Shown here: positions 10,701 through 21,036 of the stretch, piece after piece
Position numbering within the stretch: position 1 is the first letter of the stretch
Layout of the letters: each line of letters starts with the position of its first letter
Program-made: the position numbers and the translations under genes
Notes under the pieces: generated by a model
The model's database searches: none
Seen by the model: only the letters and a program-made list of their open reading frames with translations
What the model was told of the DNA's origin: nothing
NCBI GenBank assembly: GCA_019022495.1
Contig: JAFEKR010000139.1
Coordinates: 1-22,420, forward strand
Source of the DNA: Epichloe hybrida
Taxonomy: Eukaryota > Ascomycota > Sordariomycetes > Hypocreales > Clavicipitaceae
DNA length: 22,420 nucleotides
Direction of reading: 5' to 3'

Positions 10701-12950
10701 GTTTATGAGGTTATTTACCTTAACGCGTAACCTATCTATGTTATTTTGAAAGGATATTTTCAGCTCACAACATTAACTACTCTTTTGGCGATTACTAAAT
10801 TTTCTGATGATTATTTTCTAGGTTGGTTGTCTTGTATTATTGATCTTAATATTCCATAGTTAGACACCTAAGGCTCCTATATTAGGTATTATCCCTTAGA
10901 AAACTTCTTTAGAGTAATATTTCTCTAAAATATAAGAGGTTTTTATATTATTAAAGGGATTATGCTTAAGGTATACATGCTTAAATAATTTATCTCTTAG
11001 GATATTAATAATATTACTATTATTTAGTTAAAGTCCTAATATAAAGAATTATATAATACTTAGCTAGTTAAACTTTAATATAGAAGTCTCTTTAGTATTA
11101 TTATTCTTGTTTTTATTATTATTAGACTTAATAAAGGTTTTAGCTAATTCTTATACTCTATTAGTAAGATTATTAGCTTCTTTAGATACTTAGCCTTTAT
11201 AGGCTATAAGGAATGCCTAATACTTTTTCTTTATTAGCGGTAATTAGTGTCTCTTGTTTTTTTACTAGCGCTTTTTTACCTCTTTCTAGTCTTTTTCTAG
11301 ATAGTTTATTAACTAGTATTTGTTCTTATTATAGATGTGGTATTTGCTATAGTTATAGCCTTAGTTATGGTAACTATAGCCTTTACCTTAACCTTATTGA
11401 TTATATAGTTAGTTATAATAGCGGTCTATGAACATTACTTCTAAATTATTAGTATTAGTAGTACTAATAGTGCTTTAATTAAATTAGGTAGCTGATTTGT
11501 TAGCTTTAGCAATAGATATTAATTTACGAAGGTCTCTAGCAAGTCCTTTAAAGCTAGGTGAATGATTATATTTAGCTTGCTTACACTCTAGAACACTAGA
11601 AATTACGCTTAGGGTCTAATAATAAAGTTCTATATTAACTGTTAATAGGGGAAAGAGTTCTCTATAAATATGTTTAAGGGTTATAAGCAGAATCTTAAGA
11701 TAATCTAGCTTAGATTTATCTGGATTAGTAGCGATAATATTCCTAAGCGTTATACTATTTTATTCTTAGTAATAGAACTATTAGTTGCTTTCTGTCTTAA
11801 ATCGCTAATAAATGTTATTAATCATTTGTTCGTATATAAAGCCTTTATTTACTAGATAATCAAGATAATACTATTTAGTATTACCTAAAAGTATAATAGG
11901 GAGGGCCTTATGTATATATTCTTACAGGAGATTTAGTCTATTATATTTGTTTTAGAATAAGTTAACTTTTAGCGTAAGGAAGTCATATATCTTCCCACTA
12001 TAATAGTCGTTATCCTTATAGCTTTTCATGAGTTCTAAGATCTTTCTTACGATTTAATCTTTAGATAGGATTGTTACTATTTACATAGCTAGGGTCATCT
12101 GTTAAATCAGTTGTTCTGGGATAATTAGCGGAATTATCGGATTTATCGGATTTGTTAGGGGTTAAGGTGTGTTTTTTCTTGGAGGTGGTTATATAGCTAG
12201 GGGGTTATTTAGAGCAGGATTATAAGGGTTATTAATTAGGGGATTATATATAGGAGGATTATATATAGAAGGGTAATAGATAGGGGTAGTATGAATTAAA
12301 GGGCTTATAATTAAAGGGCTTTTAAGGGCAGGATTATTTAAAGAGAGGAATTTGCCTATAGTGATTTACTTTATGATTTTATTCTTAGGCTACTATAATA
12401 TTATTTCTTCTTTAAGGACTTAAATTAACAATTTAACGATTCTACTGCTTTAATTTCAAACAATATAGACGCCATTCTTATATAAGTAGTCTTATAACTC
12501 GCGTACTAAAGGTTATAAAGCTTAATTAAGTGTTTCTCTTATCTAGCTATTAAGGTTATTATAGAAGATCTCCTAAAGGGTAAGATCTTTATATTAACCA
12601 CTCTTATAGACATTAATTATTTAAGCAAGATAGTTATTAAGCTCCTATTCCTTAGTAGTCTAAGGATCTAGTTCTCTTAAGCTCTCCTAGTTAGTAGTAA
12701 TATGAATTTTTGATTATGAGGTAGTGCTATTGGGTCTTCGTGCTTTTTCTTTAGTCTAGGATAAAGCTTATTTATTACTTAGGGGTGCTATTATTAATAG
12801 TCTTTAGCTAGTAAGGCTAAGGGATTTTTTAACTAGTAGGGTTAAGGAGTTTTTAATCTCTAGTTTAAGTAGTTATACGTAGCTATAAACTCTTGGTTAG
12901 TTAATTGGTTTTCTTATAATAAATAATAGGATTAATTCTTCTATTAATAG
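7790..12950 (-). pseudogene. Copia-A gag-pol relic
   Basis: Reading the minus strand from the right: gag about 12950-11450, with the usual fungal copia gag sequence (DNDYYSGKIYDF near 12010) and a degenerate zinc-knuckle area about 11250; protease GIIPNIGALGV at about 10863-10895, catalytic Asp now Asn (10881-10883); integrase about 10700-9800, with KVKRYY where relatives have VERYH, so Glu is Lys (10107-10109); reverse transcriptase about 9600-8600, with VIKPLYRIIEARTY near 8860 and QTNN for QTDD (8682-8687); RNase H about 8330-7800 beginning FIDKSLANNKDLSS. Stops replace Gln and Trp codons throughout and no long frame remains. Exact gag start and pol end are estimates. Confidence 0.86.
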
Positions 12951-13091
12951 TTAGAGACTTGCTAATAGAAAAAGTTAAATCCCTAGGAAGCCTAATATCT
13001 AGTATCTAGAGTCTATTTTCCTTTAGCACACTTCCTTAGGTAGCTAAAGGAAGGCCTCTTCTTAAGTAATTCCTAGCTTATCTATGGTTTT

Positions 13092-13106
13092 TTAACTACT
13101 AATTAG
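13092..13106 (-). other. Probable primer-binding site region of Copia-A
   Basis: On the minus strand CTAATTAGTAGTTAA directly follows the 5' LTR, and the identical 15 bases follow the LTR of Copia-B (21709-21723). In LTR elements this position pairs with a tRNA primer. RIP has probably replaced some bases, so I cannot say which tRNA was used. Confidence 0.5.
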
Positions 13107-13338
13107 TGTTAGTTACACTAAGGGATTAGTATACACTAGTGTAACGTAGGGTTAGGTTTAATAATATAATAAGGTCTAAGGATTAAAGCTATCTATAGCG
13201 TTATATAGCCACAAGAAAAAGGGGGACGCAAGTCACGTGTGTGCCTCGCGTACAGGTGCAGCCAATCATAATGCAGCGTCGCCGCACGTGCTCCACTTTC
13301 CTAGTGGTCAACCCGATGTTAACCCGGTTGTCGCAACA
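13107..13338 (-). repeat. Copia-A LTR, right copy (5' LTR of the element)
   Basis: It starts TGTTAGTTACACTAAGG and ends GTTGTCGCAACA. Its inner (left) half is RIP-mutated, while its outer half (from about 13220) is rich in CpA, TpG and CpG, for example GCAAGTCACGTG and GCAGCCAATCATAATG, where the left LTR has TpA. Both copies keep the CpG-rich GCGTCGCCGCA segment. Confidence 0.93.
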
Positions 13339-13533
13339 TAACCTAAATATTAAAAAATAAAAAATAATTACATTTAATTACAAATAATTACAAATAATTA
13401 CATGTAATGTAATGTAATGTGTGAAGGGGAGGTGTAATGTAATGTAATGTAATGTGTAATGTAATGTAATGTGTAATAATTACATTACATTACAAACATT
13501 ACACAATGTAATGTAATGTAATGTAAAGCTCTG
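13339..13533. mobile_element. hAT-1, right end with TGTAATG pentamer arrays
   Basis: After the TAACC duplication come A-rich DNA and clusters of TGTAA/TTACA pentamers in both orientations (13370-13523), ending TAAAGCTCTG at 13524-13533. Read inward from the right, the end is CAGAGCTTTA, close to the CAGAGCATTG terminus of hAT-2. The next 8 bases, GGTGTAAC (13534-13541), would be one copy of the target duplication, but the other copy was not found. The pentamers keep CpA and TpG while the element's interior is RIP-saturated. Confidence 0.6.
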
Positions 13534-13546
13534 GGTGTAACTAACA
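13534..13546 (+). repeat. Possible LTR-end remnant, inverse of the Copia LTR start
   Basis: GGTGTAACTAACA is the exact reverse complement of TGTTAGTTACACC, the first 13 bases of the left Copia-B LTR 35 bases away. It may be the last bases of an LTR from a plus-oriented relative into which hAT-1 inserted. It is short, so chance or a local inverted duplication cannot be excluded. Confidence 0.35.
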
Positions 13547-13581
13547 CTTTAACTATAAAAGAAATATTATTAAGTTATTAT
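13547..13581. repeat. X copy 2, left fragment
   Basis: AACTATAAAAGAAATATTAT and the following TAAGTTATTAT match 21040-21070 of X copy 1. The fragment ends with ATTAT, the Copia-B target duplication, and the repeat continues at 21990 beyond Copia-B. Confidence 0.75.
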
Positions 13582-13842
13582 TGTTAGTTACACCAAGGTC
13601 CTGCGTAGGTAATAGGGGAATCCCGTATAATTAAAGTTAATAATAGTTAGATAGTTAGCTAGGAAAGAGGGAGAAGAGAGGGAAAGTCTAGATGCTAGAA
13701 AAGTAGGCGAAATCCGTAGGTAAGGTAAAAGAGAGGGTAGCGAATTAATATAGCTAATTATATTGCGTGTATCTTGCTAGACCTATAATTTAGTCTAGTC
13801 TTTAGCTATAATTAAACTAATAAAGATCTAAAGGATTTAATA
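13582..13842 (-). repeat. Copia-B LTR, left copy (3' LTR of the element)
   Basis: It starts TGTTAGTTACACCAAGG and ends GGATTTAATA, where the last CA has become TA. The outer half is little mutated (TGTTAG, CACCAAGG, GATGCT) and the inner half is RIP-mutated (GCTAGACCTATAATTTAG). Confidence 0.92.
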
Positions 13843-13868
13843 CTAGTAGTTTCTCTCTTTTTCCTTCA
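13843..13868 (-). other. Polypurine tract of Copia-B
   Basis: Minus-strand GGAAAAAGAGAGAAACTACT followed by AG lies directly before the LTR and matches the tract of Copia-A. Its position next to the left LTR confirms that the element reads right to left. Confidence 0.65.
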
Positions 13869-16800
13869 TAGCTAAAGAGCTTAAAAATGTAATAAAAAGT
13901 AGATTAAAGGAAAGTGTATATAAGTGAATCCCTTTATAGGAATCCGCTGCTTTAATTAGCTATTGTGGTATTAGTTAATTAAATTAATCTATTAGTCCTT
14001 ACCTAAGCTCCTATCCCCTAATATTATAAGTCTCTTTACCTATCCTTTAACACAAATTATTAATTTATTTAAATTAATTAAAGAGAAAAGTAATAAATTT
14101 AGCGATGCTTTTATTATCTGGTTGTATTACAAATTGTTCCCTTCTTTGGCAAATCTTAATTAATAGAGCTATATGTGTTGACTATTTAACTGGTTTTCTT
14201 TATAGTTGTAAATAGAATTTAATACTGAATTAATCGTAATCAATGTAAGTTGATGGTAAGTGTCTTGCATATTAAACTACATATAGTTTAGAGATTGTAA
14301 CCTTACTACTCTCTTGCTCTTTATTAAGCTATACGTAATAATATTACCTTTTATAGTAAAGGTATTATTATCTTATATTATCTTATTACTAATTATAATT
14401 ACGTATCTAATCTATAAGCTTAAATCCTTATTATTAGCAAGCAATCTATTTATAAATATAAAGAGCTTTGCCTCCTTAAGAACTAAAGGGATATATTATA
14501 GTCTATATTACTAATTCTTAATTTACTACTTAAGGCATTTATTAAGGCATATAATATTTTTAGTAGAGAGCTCTTAGTATTAAGCTATGATTAATAGGTT
14601 ATAGGAAGCTTCTAGTTAACACATAGTTATAATGTAGCTCCCTTAGGCTTATTATTCTATATAATCTTACTTTACTATTAGGGATTAAGGATTAACTTCC
14701 TTAATCTTCTAACTTTAGCCCTTCTAGGTTAAGATTAACAAATTATTAGTGTTTTAGGTTAAGATATAACTATTAAAGATAAGGGGATTCTTAGTGGTTA
14801 ATTATTACTTTTCTTTAGCTATGAATTTAGCCTTCTAGAGCTCTTTCTTTTCTTTTTAGAAGAAGTTATTATTACTTAGGCCTAATGTATTATTAGTTTG
14901 CATTCTAATAATACTAAAGAGGTTCTTATTATTTAAGGCTATAATTAATAAGCAGGGATTATAGGTTAAGGTTATTATATTAAGGTTATCCCTGTGGTAA
15001 TAGAAGTATATTGCCTACTAGTAGGTTCTAGCCTTTATAATCCTATAAAGAGGTCTAATTAATTTAATTATAGTCCCTTCTAGAAAGAGATATATAATTT
15101 GCTTTAGTAATCTCACAATAATTAGCCTTATTAGTATTATGTGTGATTAAGTGTAGGCTTACGTAATATTACAAATTTAAAGGTAAATGTCTCTTCTTTT
15201 TAATAACGGAGTAATAGCTACAATAAGGCGTTAGCTTGCTTATTATATTATTAGCAATTATATTAGGATAAATTCCTTTCCTTTGTTATTATAGCCTTAT
15301 ATAATAAGGTAGGATTTCTTATGTAGTAAGTCTGTTCCTTTACCTTTAATCTCTCTAACTATATAAGAATTAAAGATTCTATAACCTCTGTGCTTTGCTA
15401 GGTTATACTTAATGAATTTAAATATATTATAAGCTTATAAAGCATTGATTTTAGCTTAATTAGGCCATTCATTTTCTTAAGATTATAAGCTTTTCTTCTC
15501 CTTACTTTTATTCCTTTAGGGTAAGGTAATAAGTCTTTAACTTAATATCTTCCCTTTAGGGCTACTTAGGCTTTATAAGCCTCTTCTTTAGACTTTTCTA
15601 CGCTTATAAATTAAACTATAAGGGCCTTTCTTAGTCTCCCTTACCTTCTCTTAGCTAGTGCTTACAGCCCTTTATCTTCTTTTATTAGAGAATCTCCTTT
15701 AGTAGTAGTAGTTAGTTATATAGTTACTTCTTCCTCTATATTACTAGGCTTTATCTCCTACTACTCTAGTCCCTTTATAATACATAGGTCTTTATAATAA
15801 GGCTTTACTACTATAGAGCGAAACCTTACTAGGCTATAGGCTATATTAACTATATAGGTCTCTTTGTTAGTAGCAAGTAGCTTATAAGGGCTATTCTAGG
15901 CTTTAAGGGTATTATAGACTTACCGCGAAGCTAGATAATAGCGAACTTTATTAGTAGCTTTACGAATTACTTTAGCACATTAAATAATAGAGACGCTTAG
16001 CGGTAACTTATCTATTATCCGCAGGTAGCCTCTAAAGACTAGTAGGGTTAGGATAATACTATTTAGGCCTATAGAGTTATTAATAGCTTTAACAGCTATT
16101 TAAAGACATTATTCTAGCGTGAGTTCTGTTCTAATTAAGTCTGTGATAATATTATAGGCTTAGCGTAGAGGTCTATAATATCTCTTAACCTTTCTGATGC
16201 TATTATAGGCTTCGATTAGTATCTTATTAGTCTTAATTAATATTAGTTAAGCATAATACTTAAATTTAGTAGAAGCGAAGTTATTACTAGTGTCATAAAT
16301 AATCCATTCTAGAGGTCCGAGATAAGTATTAATCTAATACTCACGGATAGTGTCCTATATATCTTAAGCCTTTTACTTCTTTAGATTAAGGAATTAGGCT
16401 ACCTAGAATAAGGTTACTAAATTAATAATATAAAGCACTAGTAAGCTATTAATCTGCATAATATTAATAATAACTTCGTAGTTAAATTCATAGTTATCTT
16501 TAATTATAAATTTGAATTAACTAGGGGCCTTGCTATATATCTAGTAATAGTAGTAGATTTTAGTTGATTTCTTAATTACCTAGCGTTTAACTTTATAACT
16601 AGCTTAGTAAAGGATCTTTATAAGCCATTAAACAGAAGGGTAACTAAGCTAATAATATAATTAATAGATATCCCCTTCTAAAAGGTAAAAGGCAACCGTT
16701 TCTCTTACCTCTAGTAACTACTAAGGATAACCCTATTATTATATAATAGGTACGGTCTTATTACTTTAGATAAGTACGTTAGTAAGGTTATTAATCTTAA

Positions 16801-17006
16801 CTTATATCTTATCTATATTAGTAATTAAGAAGAGAAAGGGGGTAGCTATATTAAGAACATAGAATTTAAGCTCTCTAAGTTCCGTAGGCACACGAAGAAT
16901 ACCTCTTGTAACTACTAATCTAGCGCTAAATATAATAATTTAAGGTTCATAAGGGATTACCTTTAATAAAGGTATTAATCTTAATAAAGCCTTTACTTAT
17001 GCCTCT

Positions 17007-17014
17007 CCTATACT
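17007..17014. repeat. hAT-2 target site duplication, left copy
   Basis: CCTATACT directly precedes the terminal CAGAGCATTG. The identical 8 bases follow the right terminus at 19255-19262. An 8-bp duplication is characteristic of hAT elements. Confidence 0.9.
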
Positions 17015-17024
17015 CAGAGCATTG

Positions 17025-17165
17025 TTGTATTGTATTGTATTGTATTTTTTGGCCCTTCGATGTATTGTATTGTATTGTATTGCCCTATGTATTGTATTGT
17101 GTATTGTATTGTATTAAAAATACAATACAATACAATACAATACATACAATACAATGTATTGTTAG
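17025..17165. repeat. Subterminal TGTAT/ATACA arrays with a long hairpin
   Basis: TGTATTGTAT units run to about 17115 and are followed at once by the complementary ATACAATACA units to about 17155. The two arms (about 17086-17115 and 17116-17145) can fold into a nearly perfect stem with an A-rich tip. CpA and TpG are unmutated here, unlike in the interior. A second cluster in the same plus-strand orientation lies at 19180-19244. Confidence 0.85.
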
Positions 17166-17460
17166 GGAAAAATATAAGTGGGGTATTATATAAATTCATT
17201 ATATAGTAGATTTTTTAAATAATCTAATTATAGTATTCTTATTTTTATATATAATTTAGTTATTTATTTAAAAATCTATTAAGTTTTAGCTTATTTAGAA
17301 AAGTAAGCTTATTTTAAATATATAATATCTTAGTAATATTCTTTTATATCTATTTTAAAAAATGATTTTTTCTTAATATATTAAGGGTCTTTTTATTCTT
17401 GTATCTATTTTCTATGATTTATTATAATTATTTATTATATAAAAATACATTATAATACAA

Positions 17461-17505
17461 TACAATACAATACATTACAATACATTACAATACAATACAA
17501 TGTAT
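17461..17505. repeat. Internal ATACA/TTACA pentamer cluster of hAT-2
   Basis: About nine tandem TACAA/TACAT pentamers lie 300 bp inside the first cluster and are followed by GTATTATTAAAAAGG, similar to GTATTGTTAGGGAAAAA after the first cluster. This suggests an internal duplication of the element's left end. Confidence 0.6.
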
Positions 17506-18129
17506 TATTAAAAAGGTAAGGTAGTATATATACTTATTATATAGTAGATTTTTAATATAATCTAAATAAGATATCCTTAAATTTTTATACTATTTAGGTA
17601 TTTAGTTATAGAATTATAAAGTTTTAGCTAATTTAGACTATTAAGCTATATATATATATAGGGTAGCTATAAATAGTATTATCTAAACTTAACTTATAGT
17701 AAAATTTATTCTCTATATTTTAAAGGTTATCCTATCTTTCTAGCTTTTGTTTAGGATTTACTATGCATTTTAATATAGTATTTTTGCTTTAAATATAATA
17801 TTTACCCTAAAGAAATAATTTATAATTCTAAATAAATAAGATTAAAACTCTAATAAAAATATACTTATATATATAAGGAATTTATTATAAAGAGAAAATT
17901 AAAATTTATTTAATAAATGCTTCTTTTACTATTAAGCTATTTTATTATAATTATAATAAATTATATTAGCTTTAAACCTTTTTTAAACTAAAAGAAAAGG
18001 AGAAAACCTAGGAAAAGCTTATAAAGAAAAGTTAAAATATTATGTAAAGAATAATCATAATATATATACTATTTTTTTAATATTAAGTAAATAAATAAAT
18101 AAGCTTTAAAAGTAAGTTTAATTATTTAT

Positions 18130-18560
18130 ATTAGTTTTAGCTTACTTACTTAGTTATATAGTGTTTCTTAAAGTGGGTCTAAAAGTGGGTCTTATTAAAC
18201 ACTAAAAACCAAGTATAATCCCTTTCTATAGTTATATAACTTTAGCTAAGAAGAGGAGGATATATAAAAGTGGGTCTAAAAGTGGGTCCTATTAGTTATA
18301 CTATAAACCTAGTATTATCTCTTAACTTAGTTATATAATTCTAGCTAAAAAAACATATATATAAAAGTGGGTCTAAAGTGGACCCTATTAGTTATACAGC
18401 ATACTATAAACCTAGTATTATCTCTTTACTTAGTTATATAATTCCAGCTAAAAAAACATATATATAAAAATGGGTCTAAAAGTGGGTCTTATTAGTTATA
18501 CTATAAATATAGTAATCTCTTTACTTAGTTATGTAATTTTAGTTTAAAAGAGAGAAATAT
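18130..18560. repeat. Tandem array of hAT-2, about 4 units of ~97-103 bp
   Basis: The TGGGTCTAAA core recurs at 18174 (slightly divergent), 18271, 18368 and 18471. Each unit combines TATATATAAAAGTGGGTC, a second AGTGGGTC word, TTAGTTATACTATAAACCTA and CTTAGTTATATAATT. The core and the spacing match the array at 6371-7015, although the remaining sequence has diverged. Confidence 0.85.
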
Positions 18561-18860
18561 ACTTAAGTAAGTCTTATAGTTATATTAGAACTTACTTTTT
18601 ATTAGTATAAAATTATAAATAGTATAATATTAAAAAACATAAAAAAGAAAGGAATTTTATTTTATTAATATTTTCAAAAACCTTTAAATACTAAATAACT
18701 AAAAAGTCTAGCTTTTTCTATAGTAATTTACTTATAAATACTTATATTTATATTATATTAATTTATTACTTATTTATTTTTAATTAAACTTTAACATTAA
18801 TAATATTTTAAGTTATATAAGTAATAAAAGTAATATATATATTATAATAATATATATAAG

Positions 18861-19098
18861 CTATTGTAAGCTATTATAAGCTATTGTAAGCTATTATAAG
18901 CTATTATAAGCTATTATAAGCTATTATAAGCTATTATAAGCTATTATAAGCTATTATAAGCTATTATAAGCTATTATAAGCTATTATAAGCTATTATAAG
19001 CTATTATAAGCTATTGTAAGCTATTATAAGCTATTATAAGCTATTATAAGCTATTATAAGCTATTATAAGCTATTATAAGCTATTAGAAGCTATTATA
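18861..19098. repeat. 10-bp minisatellite, 23 complete units
   Basis: CTATTATAAG is repeated without length change for 230 bases (18861-19090), followed by a partial unit. Three units read CTATTGTAAG (18861, 18881, 19011) and one CTATTAGAAG (19081); the rest are identical. The TG-bearing units may be the ancestral form, with TpG turned to TpA in the others by RIP. Confidence 0.95.
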
Positions 19099-19244
19099 TT
19101 AACTATATATACCTTATAATTAAGGAATTTACTTAAAACTAAAAAAAAGAAAAAAAAATACAAAAGAATACAAATAATACATGTATTGTATTGTATTGTA
19201 AAATTTTGGATGTATTGTATTGTGTAATGTATTGTATTGTATTG

Positions 19245-19262
19245 CAATGCTCTGCCTATACT
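19245..19262. repeat. hAT-2 right terminus and right target duplication
   Basis: CAATGCTCTG (19245-19254) is the perfect inverse of the left terminus, followed by CCTATACT (19255-19262), the second copy of the target duplication. Confidence 0.9.
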
Positions 19263-21036
19263 TAACTTCCCTATAGTGCTAGTATTACGTATAATCCCTC
19301 TAAAGACCTCTTTAGAATAGCGTTCTTTAGAGATATAGTAGATTAAGCCTTTATTACACTCTTATGGCTTGTAGAGCTCTTACCTAAGGAATACGTGTTC
19401 AAAGGCCTAATTATTTAGGGTTATAAGGATATTAACATTAGTAGTGTTATAATTATTTTATAGTCTAGAGTAGAAGAATTATATAATACTTAAATATACT
19501 ATTAATAGTAGCTTCTTTATATTATTATTATTATCCTTAGCCTTTATGTATTTAGTAAGATATAATTCCTAATCCTAACCTAAGCTATTATTAGGCTTAT
19601 TATTATCCTACCCTTTATAGGAGGCAAGAAATACCCAGAATCTCTTCTTTAAAGGGGGTATATAATGTATTTTACTAGCTTACTAGTAGTCTTTCTCCTT
19701 TTAATACTCTTTAGCGAAGTAATTAAAGAACTAGCAGCTACTCTTACTATATATAAAGTAGTACTTAGTGCTTAGCCTAGGGCTTTATTTATAATAGCTT
19801 CCTTTACTATAGGATTATTATCTATACTAATAATTGGTATGCCAGCCTCTGATTATACCTTATTAGTGATAGGGAACTTCCTTGTTAATTCCACAATAAT
19901 GAGTTCTACGTATAGACCTCTAATATTTGGGTAACATACTGTGGGGTATAGCTCTTTATAAATTTTCTTAAGGGTTAATAACATAATCTTAAGGTAATTA
20001 AGCTTACTTTTTTTAGGATTCTTCTTAATTATACTCTTTAATATTATACTACTTTATTTATAGTAATAGAATTACTAGTTACTTTTTGTTTTAAAGTATT
20101 AATAGATATAAGTAATTATCTTTTTATAGGAATAGTTATTCCTAAAGAAGTAATTAAGGAAGTATTATTTAGCGTTACCTACTAATATAATAGGGAAAGC
20201 CTTTTAATAATACATTTAAGGAAGGTTAATTCTATTACACTTATTTTTAAAGAGCGTAATCTTTAGCGTTAAGAAGTTATATAGCTTCCTACTATAGTAG
20301 TTACTATCCTTATATATTTTCGTAAGCTCTAAGATCTTCTTTATAATTTAATCTTTAGAGGGGAATTGCTATAAAGGCATAATTTGTTATAAATAACAGT
20401 CCACTAGTTATTATTAATAATGATTATTAGGATAAAGCTATTAATTTAATAAAGATTATTATAGGGGTTCTTGTGAAGGTTTAGGCAATCTTTAGGGTTA
20501 GGGAAGGTGAATTTCTAGGGTAGGTTATTAGGGTTATTAATATTAAGGCTCTTAGGGTTTAGAAGATTATAGTCTTTCTTATAATCTTTCCTATAACTAA
20601 AGAGGTATTAAAGTTTAATAAAGTACTTCTTTAAGGGATACTAGGATTAAATATCCTAGGCCTTATTTAATAAGAACGCTATAATCTTATAGAGAATTAC
20701 ATAATTCTCTAATAACTTCCTTTATAGCCCTTTTAAAGGTATCTTTAGACTAGCCTTTAAAGTCTTCTTAGAATAATTCCTATAGGTTATTATCTCTCTA
20801 ACCTTAATACTTACTAAGGTTAATAAATCTTACAATCTAGTTATTAAGCTTAAGCTACGTAGTAGTCTCTGGATCTAGCTTAATAAATTCTTTCTAATTA
20901 CTAGAGAAGTTATAAGTAAGCTATTAAAGACATAAGGGTAACTTATACTCTTAGGGTCTTTTAAGGGTAATAATTAGAGTCTTACTATTACTAGTAGCCC
21001 TTTCTCTTATAGAAGGTCTAGATTTCTCTGCTATTT

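Larger units (their letters stand above)
7206..13338 (-). mobile_element. Copia-A: complete but RIP-inactivated Ty1/copia element
   Basis: Two direct repeats of 231 and 232 bp, each starting TGTTAGTTACACTAAGG and ending in ACA, bound 6133 bp. The 5-bp sequence TAACC lies directly outside both ends (7201-7205, 13339-13343) as a perfect target duplication. The polyprotein runs on the minus strand: gag at the right, then protease, integrase, reverse transcriptase and RNase H towards the left. A conserved purine tract next to the left LTR agrees with this orientation. It is related to Copia-B (clear similarity across integrase and RNase H, shared LTR start) but has different LTR interiors, so it is a separate family. 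It interrupts hAT-1. Confidence 0.92.
17015..19254. mobile_element. hAT-2: 2240-bp non-autonomous hAT-like DNA transposon
   Basis: Perfect 10-bp terminal inverted repeats CAGAGCATTG (17015-17024) and CAATGCTCTG (19245-19254) are flanked by the 8-bp duplication CCTATACT. Both features fit the hAT superfamily, whose termini usually begin CAG or TAG. Inside each end are clusters of TGTAT/ATACA pentamers, resembling the subterminal transposase-binding motifs of hAT elements. The interior holds a ~100-bp tandem array, a 10-bp minisatellite and featureless A+T-rich DNA. No transposase sequence, intact or broken, is recognisable, so it would have depended on an enzyme supplied elsewhere. It lies within the protease region of Copia-B and is therefore younger. 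Confidence 0.82.
14050..21030 (-). pseudogene. Copia-B gag-pol relic, split by hAT-2
   Basis: The polyprotein lies in two blocks, about 21030-19255 (gag and first part of protease) and 17014-14050 (rest of protease to RNase H). Landmarks on the minus strand: gag about 21000-19900; protease GIIRNTSTIG at about 19272-19305, catalytic Asp now Asn (19284-19286), with hAT-2 inserted just downstream; integrase about 16800-15950, KVKRYY with Glu now Lys (16184-16186); reverse transcriptase about 15700-14850, with RMQTNNTLG where relatives have QTDDTL (14889-14894); RNase H about 14500-14060 (FINRLLANNKDLS), whose Asp is also Asn. It is clearly similar to Copia-A in integrase and RNase H. Many stops and small indels are present and no part can be translated. 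Confidence 0.85.

Noticed and set aside
11213..11431. Plus-strand frame of 72 codons
   Set aside because: It is antisense to Copia-A gag and open only because RIP-mutated DNA has its stops in other frames.
13194..13212. TATA-like TATATAA (minus strand) in the right Copia-A LTR
   Set aside because: The left LTR keeps the less mutated CCACATAACG at this place, so the TATA-like word was probably created by RIP and is not a promoter element.
14314..14514. Plus-strand hydrophobic frame of 66 codons
   Set aside because: It is antisense to the Copia-B RNase H region, which is recognisable on the minus strand.
16999..17199. Overlapping frames on both strands of about 60 codons
   Set aside because: They are translations of the TGTAT pentamer arrays of hAT-2, giving Cys/Ile/Tyr repeats.
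18861..19098. CRISPR-like regular repeat
   Set aside because: The units are contiguous with no spacers, and the context is a fungal transposon.
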